From NCBI GenBank assembly GCA_963678705.1, contig OY783209.1:14880001-14944000 (forward strand): a DNA stretch of 64,000 nt, given 5' to 3'. Position numbers and translations under genes: made by a program. Numbering within the stretch: position 1 is the first letter of the stretch; the number at the start of each line of letters is the position of its first letter. Below the pieces are notes generated by a model, which worked only from the letters and a program-made list of their open reading frames with translations, ran no database searches and was not told the origin of the DNA. This document shows positions 11,801 to 23,800 of the stretch, piece after piece. The stretch comes from Panorpa germanica. Lineage: Eukaryota > Arthropoda > Insecta > Mecoptera > Panorpidae.

Positions 11801-14800
11801 AAGACTTTGGAATGGAGGGCAGCAATGTAGTGAAAACACCCTATAATAATCTTCAATATAATTTTGAAACTAAAGATAACAACAGTAAAGAATTTCCATT
11901 CAGATCTGCCATAGGACCACTACTGTATTTGTCAACAGAAACTAGACCTGATATTGCATTTTCAGTGAACTTTTTGGCCAGAAGTACAGAAAATCCTACA
12001 GATGAAGATGTAGTTAAAGTTAAGAGAGTGTTTAGATATTTAAAAGGAACTCAAAACAAAGGCATTATCTATAAGTACAACACTAATCAAAGTCATCTAG
12101 AAGGATATAGTGATGTAGATTGTGCTGGAGATTACGAAGCAGGACGATCTACAACAGGAGTTGTCTGTCTATAAGCAGAACGAGCAGTCATGTGGACGAG
12201 TAATAGACAATCATCGGTTGCAGTTTCAACAACTGAAGCAAAAATTGTTGCAGCAAGTGAAACTACGAAAGATCTTATTTGGCTTCGAAATCTGTTAAAG
12301 GATATTAATCAATAAACGGCAATACCTATACTCCGGATTAACAATGAAGCAGCCATAAAATTACCAAAGAGTCCAGAATTTCATAAAAGGACAAAGCATA
12401 TAAGAGTTCGTCACCTCTTTGTCAGAGAAAGAGTACAAGAAGGTGACATAGCAGTATCCAAAGTTAGCAGTGAAAACCAACTTGCAGATGCTTTTACAAA
12501 ACCACTTAATCCAGACATGAGACACTAAATACTAAAATTGGACAAGAGTGATATATAGAAATAAGTATAATACAATAAGGGAGAGTATTGAATGTTATTG
12601 TTTTATATATTATATATTTCTAGTATGTCTTTTTTTTATTGTGCGATAATTTGTAACTTAACAAAACAGTCTATTTAGAACAGTTGACTAGCGTAGTCAA
12701 ATAAATTTAGTTCCACAATATAATATAACTTATCATTATATTCAAACGGAGAACCATAACATACTAGGTTCTACAACAAATTCACCTAAACAGCTTTGAA
12801 ATTAAATAAATAGATTAAGAAGTTTAAGTAAGGTATTTGGAAATGTAGTTAGAGATGAGAACGTAAGAAACGGTCTAGAAGAGGCGGAGACAGAGTTGGA
12901 CAGTAGTGAACCTCTAAATTATGGAAAAGATATACACGTAGTTGATTTAACGCTTTTGTACAAACTAGAAGAGTGAGAGATGAAAGTAGCATTAGTGGAA
13001 GAAAAAGGGAGGACCTCTGAACCGGATGGTATTTCATATGACATAATTAAAAACTTCATAGGCAAATGAAAAGTTTGCATTTTAAAACTGTTCAATTGAA
13101 TTTTAGAAGAGTCAGTAATTTCACAGTCTTCGTTAGAAGTACAGGTGGTGCCATTATTAAAAAAGGGGAAGTGATTTGCCATCTTCTTATAGAAAAATCA
13201 ACTTTTTGAACTTTCTACGAAAAATAATAGAATTAGCGACCTTTATATGATAATAGAGTCGGAAAAATAAGAATATGAAAACCATGGCGCTATTCGTTGG
13301 CATGCATTCGGCCTATGACAATGTAAGAGCCCGGGATTAGCTAAGAATTTCTACGACGTTGAATTGCCGAGCAAACTAATGTCGCTAATAAGCAAGCTAT
13401 TTAAGAGGAGGCAAGTACATTTTTGGTTCGGAGACAAGAATGCAGAGAACTTCATAAGAGAAAATAATTTACCACAAGAAACCCCTCTAGAGTCCTTGGC
13501 TATTTAATTTGAGCGTAAAAAATAGAAAATTTCATTGATCCAGTTAACTTTTGTAGAGTATACGCAGATGATGTTGCATTGTAGTGCGGTGAAATAATAG
13601 TTAGAACGTTAAAGCAGATATGCAGGAGGTGACAGTCAAAATAGAAGAATAGTTGCTTTCGGTAAAGCTAGAGGCTAATCCCAATAAGACAGAATTATTA
13701 GGAATCGGTAAGGTAGACGAAGATGAACTAAGCTATATCTTATTTTTAAATACAAATTTATCATACAGTAAGTCTGTTATGTACTTGGGCTTTAGATTCA
13801 GTGCGAGAAAGAACGACAAAGAGATCTATAGGTACATAAGAGCTAAAAGTAAAATCCACAATTTACTCATTGAGGATGCTAAAGGGAGGAAGATGGGGTG
13901 TAAATGTAGTCCTAATGGTACAAATGTATAATGCATTAGTTAGACCGCATTTAAAGTATGCGGCTGAGGTGCTATTGGGGCTAACAAAGAAGTGACAAGA
14001 GACGTCAGAAAGGTTGCAAAGAAAGGCGTGAAGAGTGGTTATGGGAGTACTGTGTATCGCACACGCTATCAATCAATGTGGAAGCCGGAGCACTCAGTTT
14101 AACGTGTGAATAAAGTGCAAGAGCTATGATGATAAAATCGTTGACAACAGAGTGTGCTTCAAGAAGTCTGCTTTTCGTGGAATTGTAAAGAAATTATAGA
14201 AACAAAAGCAGAAAAATGACGAAAAACCCATTCCACGCGTGTTCATATATATTTCATATGTAAATCTTTCAAGAATTTTTCGAATATTTTTCTTAGAGAG
14301 TTCAAAAAGTTGGCTTTTCTATGAGAAGATGGCAAATCACTTCCCCTTCTTTAATAATGGCACCACCTGTACTTTGAACCAAGACTTGAAATTACTGACT
14401 CTACTAATATCCTATTGAACAGTTTTAAAATGCAGACTTTTCCTTTGCCTAGGAAGTTTTTAATTATGTCATATGAAATACAATCTGGTCCAGAGGTCCT
14501 CCCTTTCGCTTCCGCTAATGCTACTTTCATCTCACACTACCGATATATATCGGGTACCAAAATCCTATATGGTATTTTTTAAACGGCGCCTACTAAGTTT
14601 TTCAGATATTGATATTTTGTAGAGGACAAATTTTTAAGATTTTCTAGGTCCCTGAAATTTTCCCTGAATTTTGGTGGAAAAACTGGAAAGTTTGAAAAAT
14701 ACTTTTGCAATTATCTGACGAACTGGAAAAGATAGAGAACTGAAATATGGTATGTGTATTGAGATCATAATTGTGCACATTTGCCAATAGTTGAAGATTT

Positions 14801-17800
14801 GAAATTTGAGTTCAGTAGCGGCGCGAATTTCTGTGAGAAATGTTAGAATAGAGTTAGGACGTTGAAATTTAATATGTAGGCTCGCTGTAGACAGTACTTA
14901 ATGAAAAGAATAGACAACCCCAAGTTTCCAGTGCCGGCGAAAGTTGAGACGGCAAAAGCCAGAACTATTGAAAAAATAATATTAAACCTTGGCGTATGTA
15001 TTAGATACTAATTCTGCATGTTTGCCAATAATTGGAACAACAAAACTTTAATTTAGTAGTGGCGCGAATTTTTGGGGGCAATGTCGCAAAAGAGCTAAAA
15101 CGTTGAAATTTAGGTCGTGGACCCTATGTAGAGGGTCATTAAAGACAAACTATAGAACACTTTCCAGAGGCGGCGGGCGCTGGGGGTTAAAAAACAAAAA
15201 AATCAAATATATAGAGATGAAAGGCCGTAATTTAGATTTAGAATAGATGTTGTTACATATTACAAATTTGACAAATTTGTATATAAATATAAATATGAAA
15301 AATAGAATGTAAGTTTATAGTGCAGCATTAATTATGTAACTAAATTACTATTGTATCGAATTGAATGTGCTTTAGCGAAGGGGTGGGGGCGCTGTGGATC
15401 AATATGTTAAGTTGGGGTGGCGCTTGAAGTAGTAGAGATAGAGGTTAGGGGCTCTGGGATGTAGATGCGCTTCATAAGATGTGCCTTTGTGCTTAAAGTG
15501 TGGGCTGCGGTGTAGAAGGATTAAATCGAAAGTGCAAGAACAGGAACGATAAGGGTTAGAGTAGTAAGTAGCGGAGGCGCTGAGGTTAGGGACGATTAGG
15601 AACGAGGCGCTGAGCAATGTTAAAAACAGAAATTAATTAGGTTTACAGTAAAATGACTGAAAATAAATTTGAACATACATTTATCATATCAAGCAATTAT
15701 TTAAAAATGAAATTTAGTATGTAGGCTAACAATAAAGTACAAATTTGGAAAATTAATTGTTTAGTAAATGGTACGCAGTGGGGTTAAAGTGCAGTAATCC
15801 TAAATTATTGCAGTGCCGCGGGGCACGGGAAAAGTGTTCTAACAACCAATGGTGCTCAGGGAGCGAGCGATACAGGACTGCTGAGAGTAGGCACTAGAAG
15901 TTGGCGATGTGTAGCGGAGGTGCAAAGAAATTAAATTGAAAGTGCGAGAATAAAAGAGCTTATAGGCGGTAATTGATGGAAATCACGGGTGGGGCACTGG
16001 ACATTGTTTAATACAGTGCTAATTTAGATCAAAAGGTAGGTTAAGAGCGAATTGGGTGAAGATAAATAAAAAAAAATATGTATTTTAGCTAAAGTGATTT
16101 AAAACTAATATTTTGCATTAAGATCAAACAACTAATTTTTAATTTAATAAGAATTATTATATACACATTATATATCCTATATTATAATGTTTCAAGTGAA
16201 AGTTTATATGTTTATTTGTTTATTCTATATTATAATGGACCAAGTGTATATCTATTCTTATATTCCTATTTGTTTATATTTTTGGTACGAATTTTGTATG
16301 GTAGCTCGAAAACGGCTAGGCGCATTTTCTTGAAAGTTGTCTATTTCGTAGAGAATAAAATTCTAAGACTTTTGACGTCCTCGTATTTCCCCCTGAATTT
16401 CCTGGAAACCCGTAATTTTGGAAAAACTTTAAAAAAGTGTTTATTGCTAACATTTTTTTTAAAATTATAAATTGAAAAATTAAAAAGGGGAGCGTTAAGA
16501 ATATTAGGGGGCCCGTTAGGAAACTTTGGAATAATTTTGAATTGTGTAATAATAGAATATGATGTTAAAAAAAAGAATTCGAAATTCCAAAAAATTGTGG
16601 GCACATGGGCGGTTTTAACCGAGAGTATCAATTGGACTTAGAGTAAGAAGAGTAAGAATTGGAAAGTTGAAATTTTGTATATGGGCGAACTTTGGTACCT
16701 AATTTACAAATCGAAAAAAAATTTCCCAAGTTTCGAAAAAATGTTAATAGTGCAGGCGCTAGTGGTAGTTGAGTTTGCAAAATGTGAGGACCGGCAACTA
16801 TGGTCGGATTCTTATACCTGAGACCCCAAATAATAACAAAACACATCTTGCCACCAGCTGTGATGGTCCCTTCGCTTCACATCCCCTCTCTGAGAGGTTA
16901 CGTTCTCGAAAATCTCGTTCGTCATCAAAGACACCTGCAGAAGCAAATAAATCGTTGAAATGCTTAATTTGTAGAAAATTAACGAGGAACAAAGACAAGC
17001 AGCTGTATTTGTGTTCCGAGAATTCAGCAGCGGAACAAATTTTAAATACTGCTCGCAGTAAACAAGACCATGTTAGACATTAGAAAAAAGTATAAATTAT
17101 TACTGAAATAATCATTAAAATGATTTTATAGATTGTACTCAATACATTTCCTTTACAAATAAGAGTAGACGGGTAAAAGAAAAATGGACCAAATATTTGA
17201 ACGGCAAGATCTGCATTATTAATTTTTGACCTTTTCTTAACTTAAATCGATTGGTGGAATTCGGTCCTCACATTTTGCATACTCACTTACCTCTAGCGCC
17301 CGGGCTATAATCAGATGTAAATAAATTTAAAAAAATATATTTTTTTAGTCAGTTTATATGAGAAATTATTTGTTGTTATATGTAAAATAAATAAAGAACG
17401 AGTTAATTATTTCAATTTAAAAATAGAATTAAAATTTGAAATTAAACTAAATGCACACATAAAAGACAGTCGTCGCTTGTGACGGAAGTAAACTCTAGTA
17501 ATTTATAAAGTATGAAAAAATCTAAATAGAAAAAAGATAAAAGGATTCGATGTACCGTTAATGTGGATTTCTGCTCACAAAAGAATCACAGGAAACAAAA
17601 GAGCAAACGACGCCGCACAACAAGGAGTATGGCGGGTGTAAAAATATAAGATGTAAGTAATAATAAATAAAATGTAGATATGTAAAATGTAAATGAAATA
17701 TATTAACTAGTGCAAAATAGGACTGTGGTCCTAGGAAACCAGATAAATTATAAAAAAAAAAAATTCGAAACAAGAATTTTAAAAATTAAACAAAAACCCA

Positions 17801-20800
17801 AATATAATAGCTTTAAATTTTTCGAAAAACTGTGGTAAAAATCCTTAAAATACAAGATACTGTCCATAATGTCGTAGTGAAATAGACTAAATAATAAATA
17901 CCAAAAAATAATGACAAAAATCTAATTCAAGTTTCCTTCTAAAAGTTTAAACTTTAGATTTGAACCAACTATCTCAAACAAAACCTCTTCAGAATTATTA
18001 CAATTAATTAATGTTATACAATAAACTCTTAAGGATGTATGAGCAAGAAAATAATTTTCGATTTAAGAGCTTTTTTTACGTATAGATTCGTAGTCAATGA
18101 ATCTACTGCTAAAATTTCAGCATAGGTAACCGTTCATATTTTAAAGAAATTAATTGTTGAAAATTGACATAAAATACATTGTTCTTATGGGGAAATGGGT
18201 ACATGTGATCATAAATCAATAAATATGAGTATGTTCTGTATTGTGTAGTATAAAAAAAAACTATGCATTAGAAAGGTGAATATTGGCGTGACACGTCAAT
18301 ATTTTAAAAATACTATGTAACCGTTCATCCTGGAAAGATAATTAGAAATGAAATTTAAATTATGATATTTAAAAAAATATTTTTCGCCATATTTAACACT
18401 TGGCAACGTTGCACTGCTATAATAAGCGTCACAGCACGGCAGCGACACAAACGGTACATACAAATTTAAATATAACCTCATTCAGAGCTGTCAAAATAAA
18501 TATTACGTGATAGTAACAGCAAAAATTAAGTACAAAAATTAAGAAAATAGCATATATATAGAATTAAAATGTTTATTAACACTTTAATAATTTAATGACA
18601 TAACACATTTCAACAAAAAGTTATTTTTGTTAATTTCTTGAAGGATAAAAATCCTTATGCAGCCAAGTTAATAGACACAGTGTCAACTTTACCATATTGT
18701 AAAAATAATTTTCCTCCATTAGTTGTAAGATCAATAACAGCAGACGCACTCGGTGGTATTCCTCTTGTCGGTAAAATGTAAACATTATATTCTGAGTAGT
18801 TGTATTTTGCTGCAATCTGAATTGTTTCACTGGCTTTTCCAAAACCGGTGGTTTCTAAATCAAAGAATACAACTGCTGCTGCATTATCAATCGCAATTGA
18901 ACTTTACGGAACTGGTTGATTAACAAATTCAGTTCCAATATCTAATCCACTCTGCGACTGATAACAAAATGTAATCAAATGTAGCATGATTCAAATCAGA
19001 CCATTTTATAATTTGATGATCAGCTTCTCTCCGTAATCTAGTAATGGTACTTGAATCGTCATTTCCAATTAACACCCCAATTTTTACACGTTCAGCTGTA
19101 AAGTCTTTATTGTATAAAAGCATCTCAACAGTCATGTCTGGCTCCATGGCCTTTAAATTCCCACTGAAATTTTTACGGCAGTCATGATCATTTTTATCAT
19201 GTCCTCTTTCACATCTCATACATCGTTTATTTCTCGTACTATATGCAACAACGTAGAATGACCTAAAAAAAACCAATTGTAATAATTCGAAATAATTAAA
19301 TTTTACAAATGATTAATCTTAAATATTTATTACCAGTTAAACGATTATACGTTCTTGCTGCTCCCTTTTTTTGCCACCCAGCATCTATACTCAATATTAA
19401 CTGTTAACTTTAGATGATTTTGAACTATATTTTAAACAAAAAATTGCTATATTAGCAGTAATATAAGTCATTCCTTAGTTTATAATAATGTTTATGAATC
19501 GTAATACCTTTGATGAGCTATTGTCAAATTTCTTGCTATTTTAATGCTATTCCGGCAACTTATTCGAGCAATATTTTTAATAGCGATCCCTACATCTCTT
19601 TCATATCGTTTTAGAAGAGTATGGTGAACTGTTGGAATATTGGGCTAACTAGAATATATTGTTTAAATGAGTTATTCTAATCCTACCGGTTAGAGTTGCT
19701 AGAAAATATTAGTCATAATTAAAGAATCGAAAAGAAAATAAATTGAATATTGGTATCTTATTTTTATAGAAATATTTACCCATAGCGTCTGCAGCTGCTC
19801 CATTAATCACACATTTACCAGTGGTGATTTGTTGTGATGTTTTAATCTCGTACATTTTTTTACATTGATGACATTCAATATGAAATGTACTCGCTAGATC
19901 CATGACATCTTCTTTTTGACAAATCGGAAAGACAGAGCATCATTACACAAATCACACCACATATCATTGGCTATTTTATTGATGACAATAATTCGTTGGC
20001 CTTCAACAATTGATCCTAAAATGTTAAACTGTATAGTGAGGTTTTATGAAAGATTCAATGCTTACAATTTACATGTATAAAAAGAATAATATAAAATATA
20101 ATATTAAACACAATCATTATACATACCGTAGTTCCAAACACATATTAGCTGAATTATTATCTATTTCTAGTGGTCGTTTTTTGCAAAATATTCCTTTCTT
20201 GTCACACTTTTGAGGTATATACAGGGTGTCCCAAAATTCAACGCTAAGCCAGCAGCAGAAGGTGGTCCTGCTCATGACTACACAAGAAAAAAAGTTTTTA
20301 TCTCATTTTTTAAAAAGAATTTTTTTTTTCGAAAATCGAAACACTTCAAGTTGTTTTTAACTACCATGACCACAATTTTTCAAATATTTCTGATTTTTTT
20401 TTTGTATCGGAAACCTAAATAGCACTGCTATCCACCACAACCATTAAAACTCCCAGAATGCTAGTAGTTTTTGCAACAACAATTTATGAAATTTGGTTCT
20501 TGTTTAGAAATAGTATGCATAGTTTTTTTTTATTGCTAGTTTTCCTGGAGTACCATTTTGGAATCCTGAAGAGTTGCGCCAATTTTTAAAAGAACTTCAC
20601 ATAGTAGTCTTTATTCTTTTTTTTTACACCACGATGAGTTAAAGTTGACTGAAAGTAAAAATCTTTAAAAAGTTTAGGGAAAAAAATAATTTCGATTAAA
20701 TTTTGTGTAAAAACTACTAGCATTCTGGGAGTTTTAATGGTTGTGATGGATAGCAGTGCTATTTAGGTTGCCGATACAAAAAAAAATTCAGAAATATTTG

Positions 20801-23800
20801 AAAAATTGTGGTCATAGTAGTTAAAAACATCTTAAGGTGTTTCAATTTTCGAAAAAAAAATTTTTTTTTTTCTAATTCCTAAACAAAATAAGATAAAAAT
20901 TTTATTTCTTTATTTCTTGTGTAATCATGAGCAGGACCACCTTCTGGTGCCGGCTTATCGTTGAATATTGGGGCATCCTGTATATCCATTTTTAAATGTC
21001 AAAAATTTAAATTTATTCAAATGTCACATAAAAAAAATAAACAAAAAAGCTGTGCTGCCAAATGTAAAATTCACGTCACGTGATAATTTTCTTCCCTTCT
21101 CCCCGCAAATGCTCATGCCTATCCCCACCCTTCAAAATTCAGTATTAGACCACACCCTCGCTCATACATCCTTAAATAAAAAATTAATTAATTAACTTAA
21201 ATTAAAAATTAAAATTTCTTTAAACGACCGACGCGGACCTTTAATTCAATTTCTTATTATTGGCATTTTACTACTGCTTTAAACTTTTTACTTCCGTCTC
21301 TTTCGTTCTTTTAGCTATCTCTCTATCACTAATATTAATCCCTATCTTAGACCTTATTCCATATACAACTATTTCAATCTAATTTTAGGTTTCTTTAATT
21401 TTACAAATCAGTTATCTGTTTGTTTGATCAATAAACCATATTATACATATTATTACAATAGTACCTGACTACTGTCATTTAACATTATTTTCTTAAATAG
21501 TATAAACCTTTGAACGATGCTGCTTTATAATACTTTACTAGCTTGCATAATGACTACCTCATTGTCCTTATTTCGCTGTTCTCTTTTAAAATTATCACCT
21601 AATCTTGCAATCAATAGGCAGTCAACTGTATCTATATCTATATTTACTGGTTTTTAACTGTTTTCGGAGTTTATCCCGCTCACTATGTTAACATGTTCAT
21701 TAAATGTTGGACTCATAAATTACATTCAATAATAAACTAAAATATCAAGTAACAAGATTTGTTTTATATTAAGTCAATGGAAAGAATATCTCACAATATC
21801 CTAAAAGTGTTAACTTGTACCCTTTAAAACTCTGAGTCAAGACTATGACCCTTGTGCTGATGGAGTCCCACGTTAAGTACAAGAACCACTTGACCTAGAA
21901 CCATCAGGCTAATATAGTAAAACCAGGGTTTGCTCCCTTTACAAGCGACGTCTGTTTTTTGTGTGTGAATTTCTATTTCATTTCTTTTCAAGATTTTTTT
22001 TTTTTTTAAATTAAGATATTAAGACTTGTACTGTATTTGTTTTACATAGCATGTTATAACAACAAATCATTTTTCATATAAACTGACTGAAAAAATATTG
22101 TTACTTTCAATTTATTCGTTATTTCACCCACTTTTTTTCAAAATTTGGGATTTTATTTCGATTTATAAATTAGCTACCACAGTAATACAACAGCCCATAT
22201 ACAAAATTTCAACTTTCTAGCAAAATTTCAACTTTCACTCTTAGTAAAAACCGCCCCCTTGTTTCGAAATAATTTTGAAATTTAGAATTTCTTTAATAAT
22301 TAGATACTCAATTATTGCACAATTCAAATTTGTACTTTCTCTAAAGTTCCCTAGCGGGCCCCTTAATTCTCTCAATGCCCCATATTTTAATTTTTCAATT
22401 TAAAATTTTTGATAAATGTTAGCATTAAGCACCATACCACACATGCAACATTTTAACTTTCTATCTTTTGCGGATTAACAGTTATATTTTTTTTTCTCTA
22501 CGAAATACGAAATTTTGCAAAACTGAAGCCGTTTCGAGCCGCCATACGAATTACTTAAAGATATAAACAAATAAATATATAAGTCTAAACCTGGCACATT
22601 ATAATTCCGTTCTTTCACTTTCGATTTAAGCCCCCTGCCCCACCGCACACATTTCCAGCACTGCGGTACATCTTCTCAAGCACTAACAATTCGATAGCAC
22701 TATAGCAATTATTTTACATAATTAATGCTGCACTATAAATTTACATTCTCTTTTTCATATTTATATTTACGATATAATAGTGGTCTCCCCATTTACCCCC
22801 GCTACTGAAGTAAACTTGTCAATTTTACTCTTAGCAATTTATTTTTCTCGTACCAAATATTCTCGTACCACATACTAAATTTCAAAATTGGGCTTTACTG
22901 CAAAACTGTGCGCTCACTCACTTTCACAAAATTCTCGCTGCTACAGAGGTTAATTTTTTTCCAATATTCGAATTGTTCCAATATTCGAATAAGAAAATGT
23001 AGATTTTCATTTATTTTCGTATAATTATTATTTTTTTAAATTTTTTATTTACTTTGACTTTTATTCGTCAAAGACACCATCAAACATTTCTTATACATAT
23101 TTAACATAAAATTTATAATTTTATTTTACAATTTTCTAAATATTTAAATAATGCACTAATTAATTTTGAATCACTTAACAAAAATTTAGTGTTACCAGGG
23201 AAAGTTTTATTCGCATCTAATATTTCACTATTTAAATTTGATCTTTGTAGACTATAATTTATGCATTCAAATATAATATTATATCTAAAAATCCTAATTC
23301 TATCGTCAGATGTAATATTAACTTTCTACAGGTGAGTTGAGGTTTTACAATGATTACTTTTGATTCTGATTACTGTTGATATAATTTTGCTGTCCTCATT
23401 TCTGAACCATCTTTTTTTACTTAAATTTGGATGATACATGTAATAGTTCCTTTCTTTTAGGTGATTTTTGTTAATGAAATCTTGGTTTCTTAAGTTGAAG
23501 TTTAATTTTTTGATTAAATTAGAACTTTCATATGTGGGTAAATTCATTTTCATCTCAATTTCCAAATTTATAGATTTCTTTGTTAATTTATTTTTAATTT
23601 CGTTTCCTCTTATTCCATAATGTCCTGGTATCCACATAAATTTGATGGTGTTATTCTTAGTTATTAATGCAGCTCCCTAATTTTGCCTTATCGTCTATAT
23701 ATCATTATTTGATTAGTGATCATTGAAATTTAATTTTTTTAAAACACCTAAAGAATCCGTTATTATTAAAATTTTATTATTATTCATATTTTCATTGATT

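Larger units (their letters stand above)
8442..12778 (+). mobile_element. copia-type LTR retrotransposon 1, complete but decayed
   Basis: Two LTRs (184 and 193 bp), a tRNA-primed binding site, a polypurine tract and gag-pol in the copia order (gag, protease, integrase, RT, RNase H). Flanked by a perfect AATTC duplication at 8437-8441 and 12779-12783. It inserted into the family B element, whose endonuclease lies before it and RT after it. Multiple stops, frameshifts and a deletion of the RT catalytic box make it inactive. Confidence 0.92.
18029..21175 (-). mobile_element. TTAA-flanked DNA transposon (Kolobok-like) with decayed transposase
   Basis: TTAA GGATGTATGAGCAAG at 18029-18047 mirrors CTCGCTCATACATCC TTAA at 21157-21175 (15-bp TIR, one mismatch). 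TTAA target duplications are used by Kolobok and piggyBac elements. The internal gene (minus) has a Mutator-like transposase domain, which together with TTAA favours Kolobok; that assignment is inference. A palindromic element (20218-20984) has inserted near the 5' end of the gene. Subterminal stretches (CACTTGGCA.. left, TGCTGCCAAATG right) also mirror each other. Confidence 0.7.

Noticed and set aside
15399-15617. Minus open frame in a G/C-richer patch
   Set aside because: No domain pattern; lies in Helitron-like repeat sequence.
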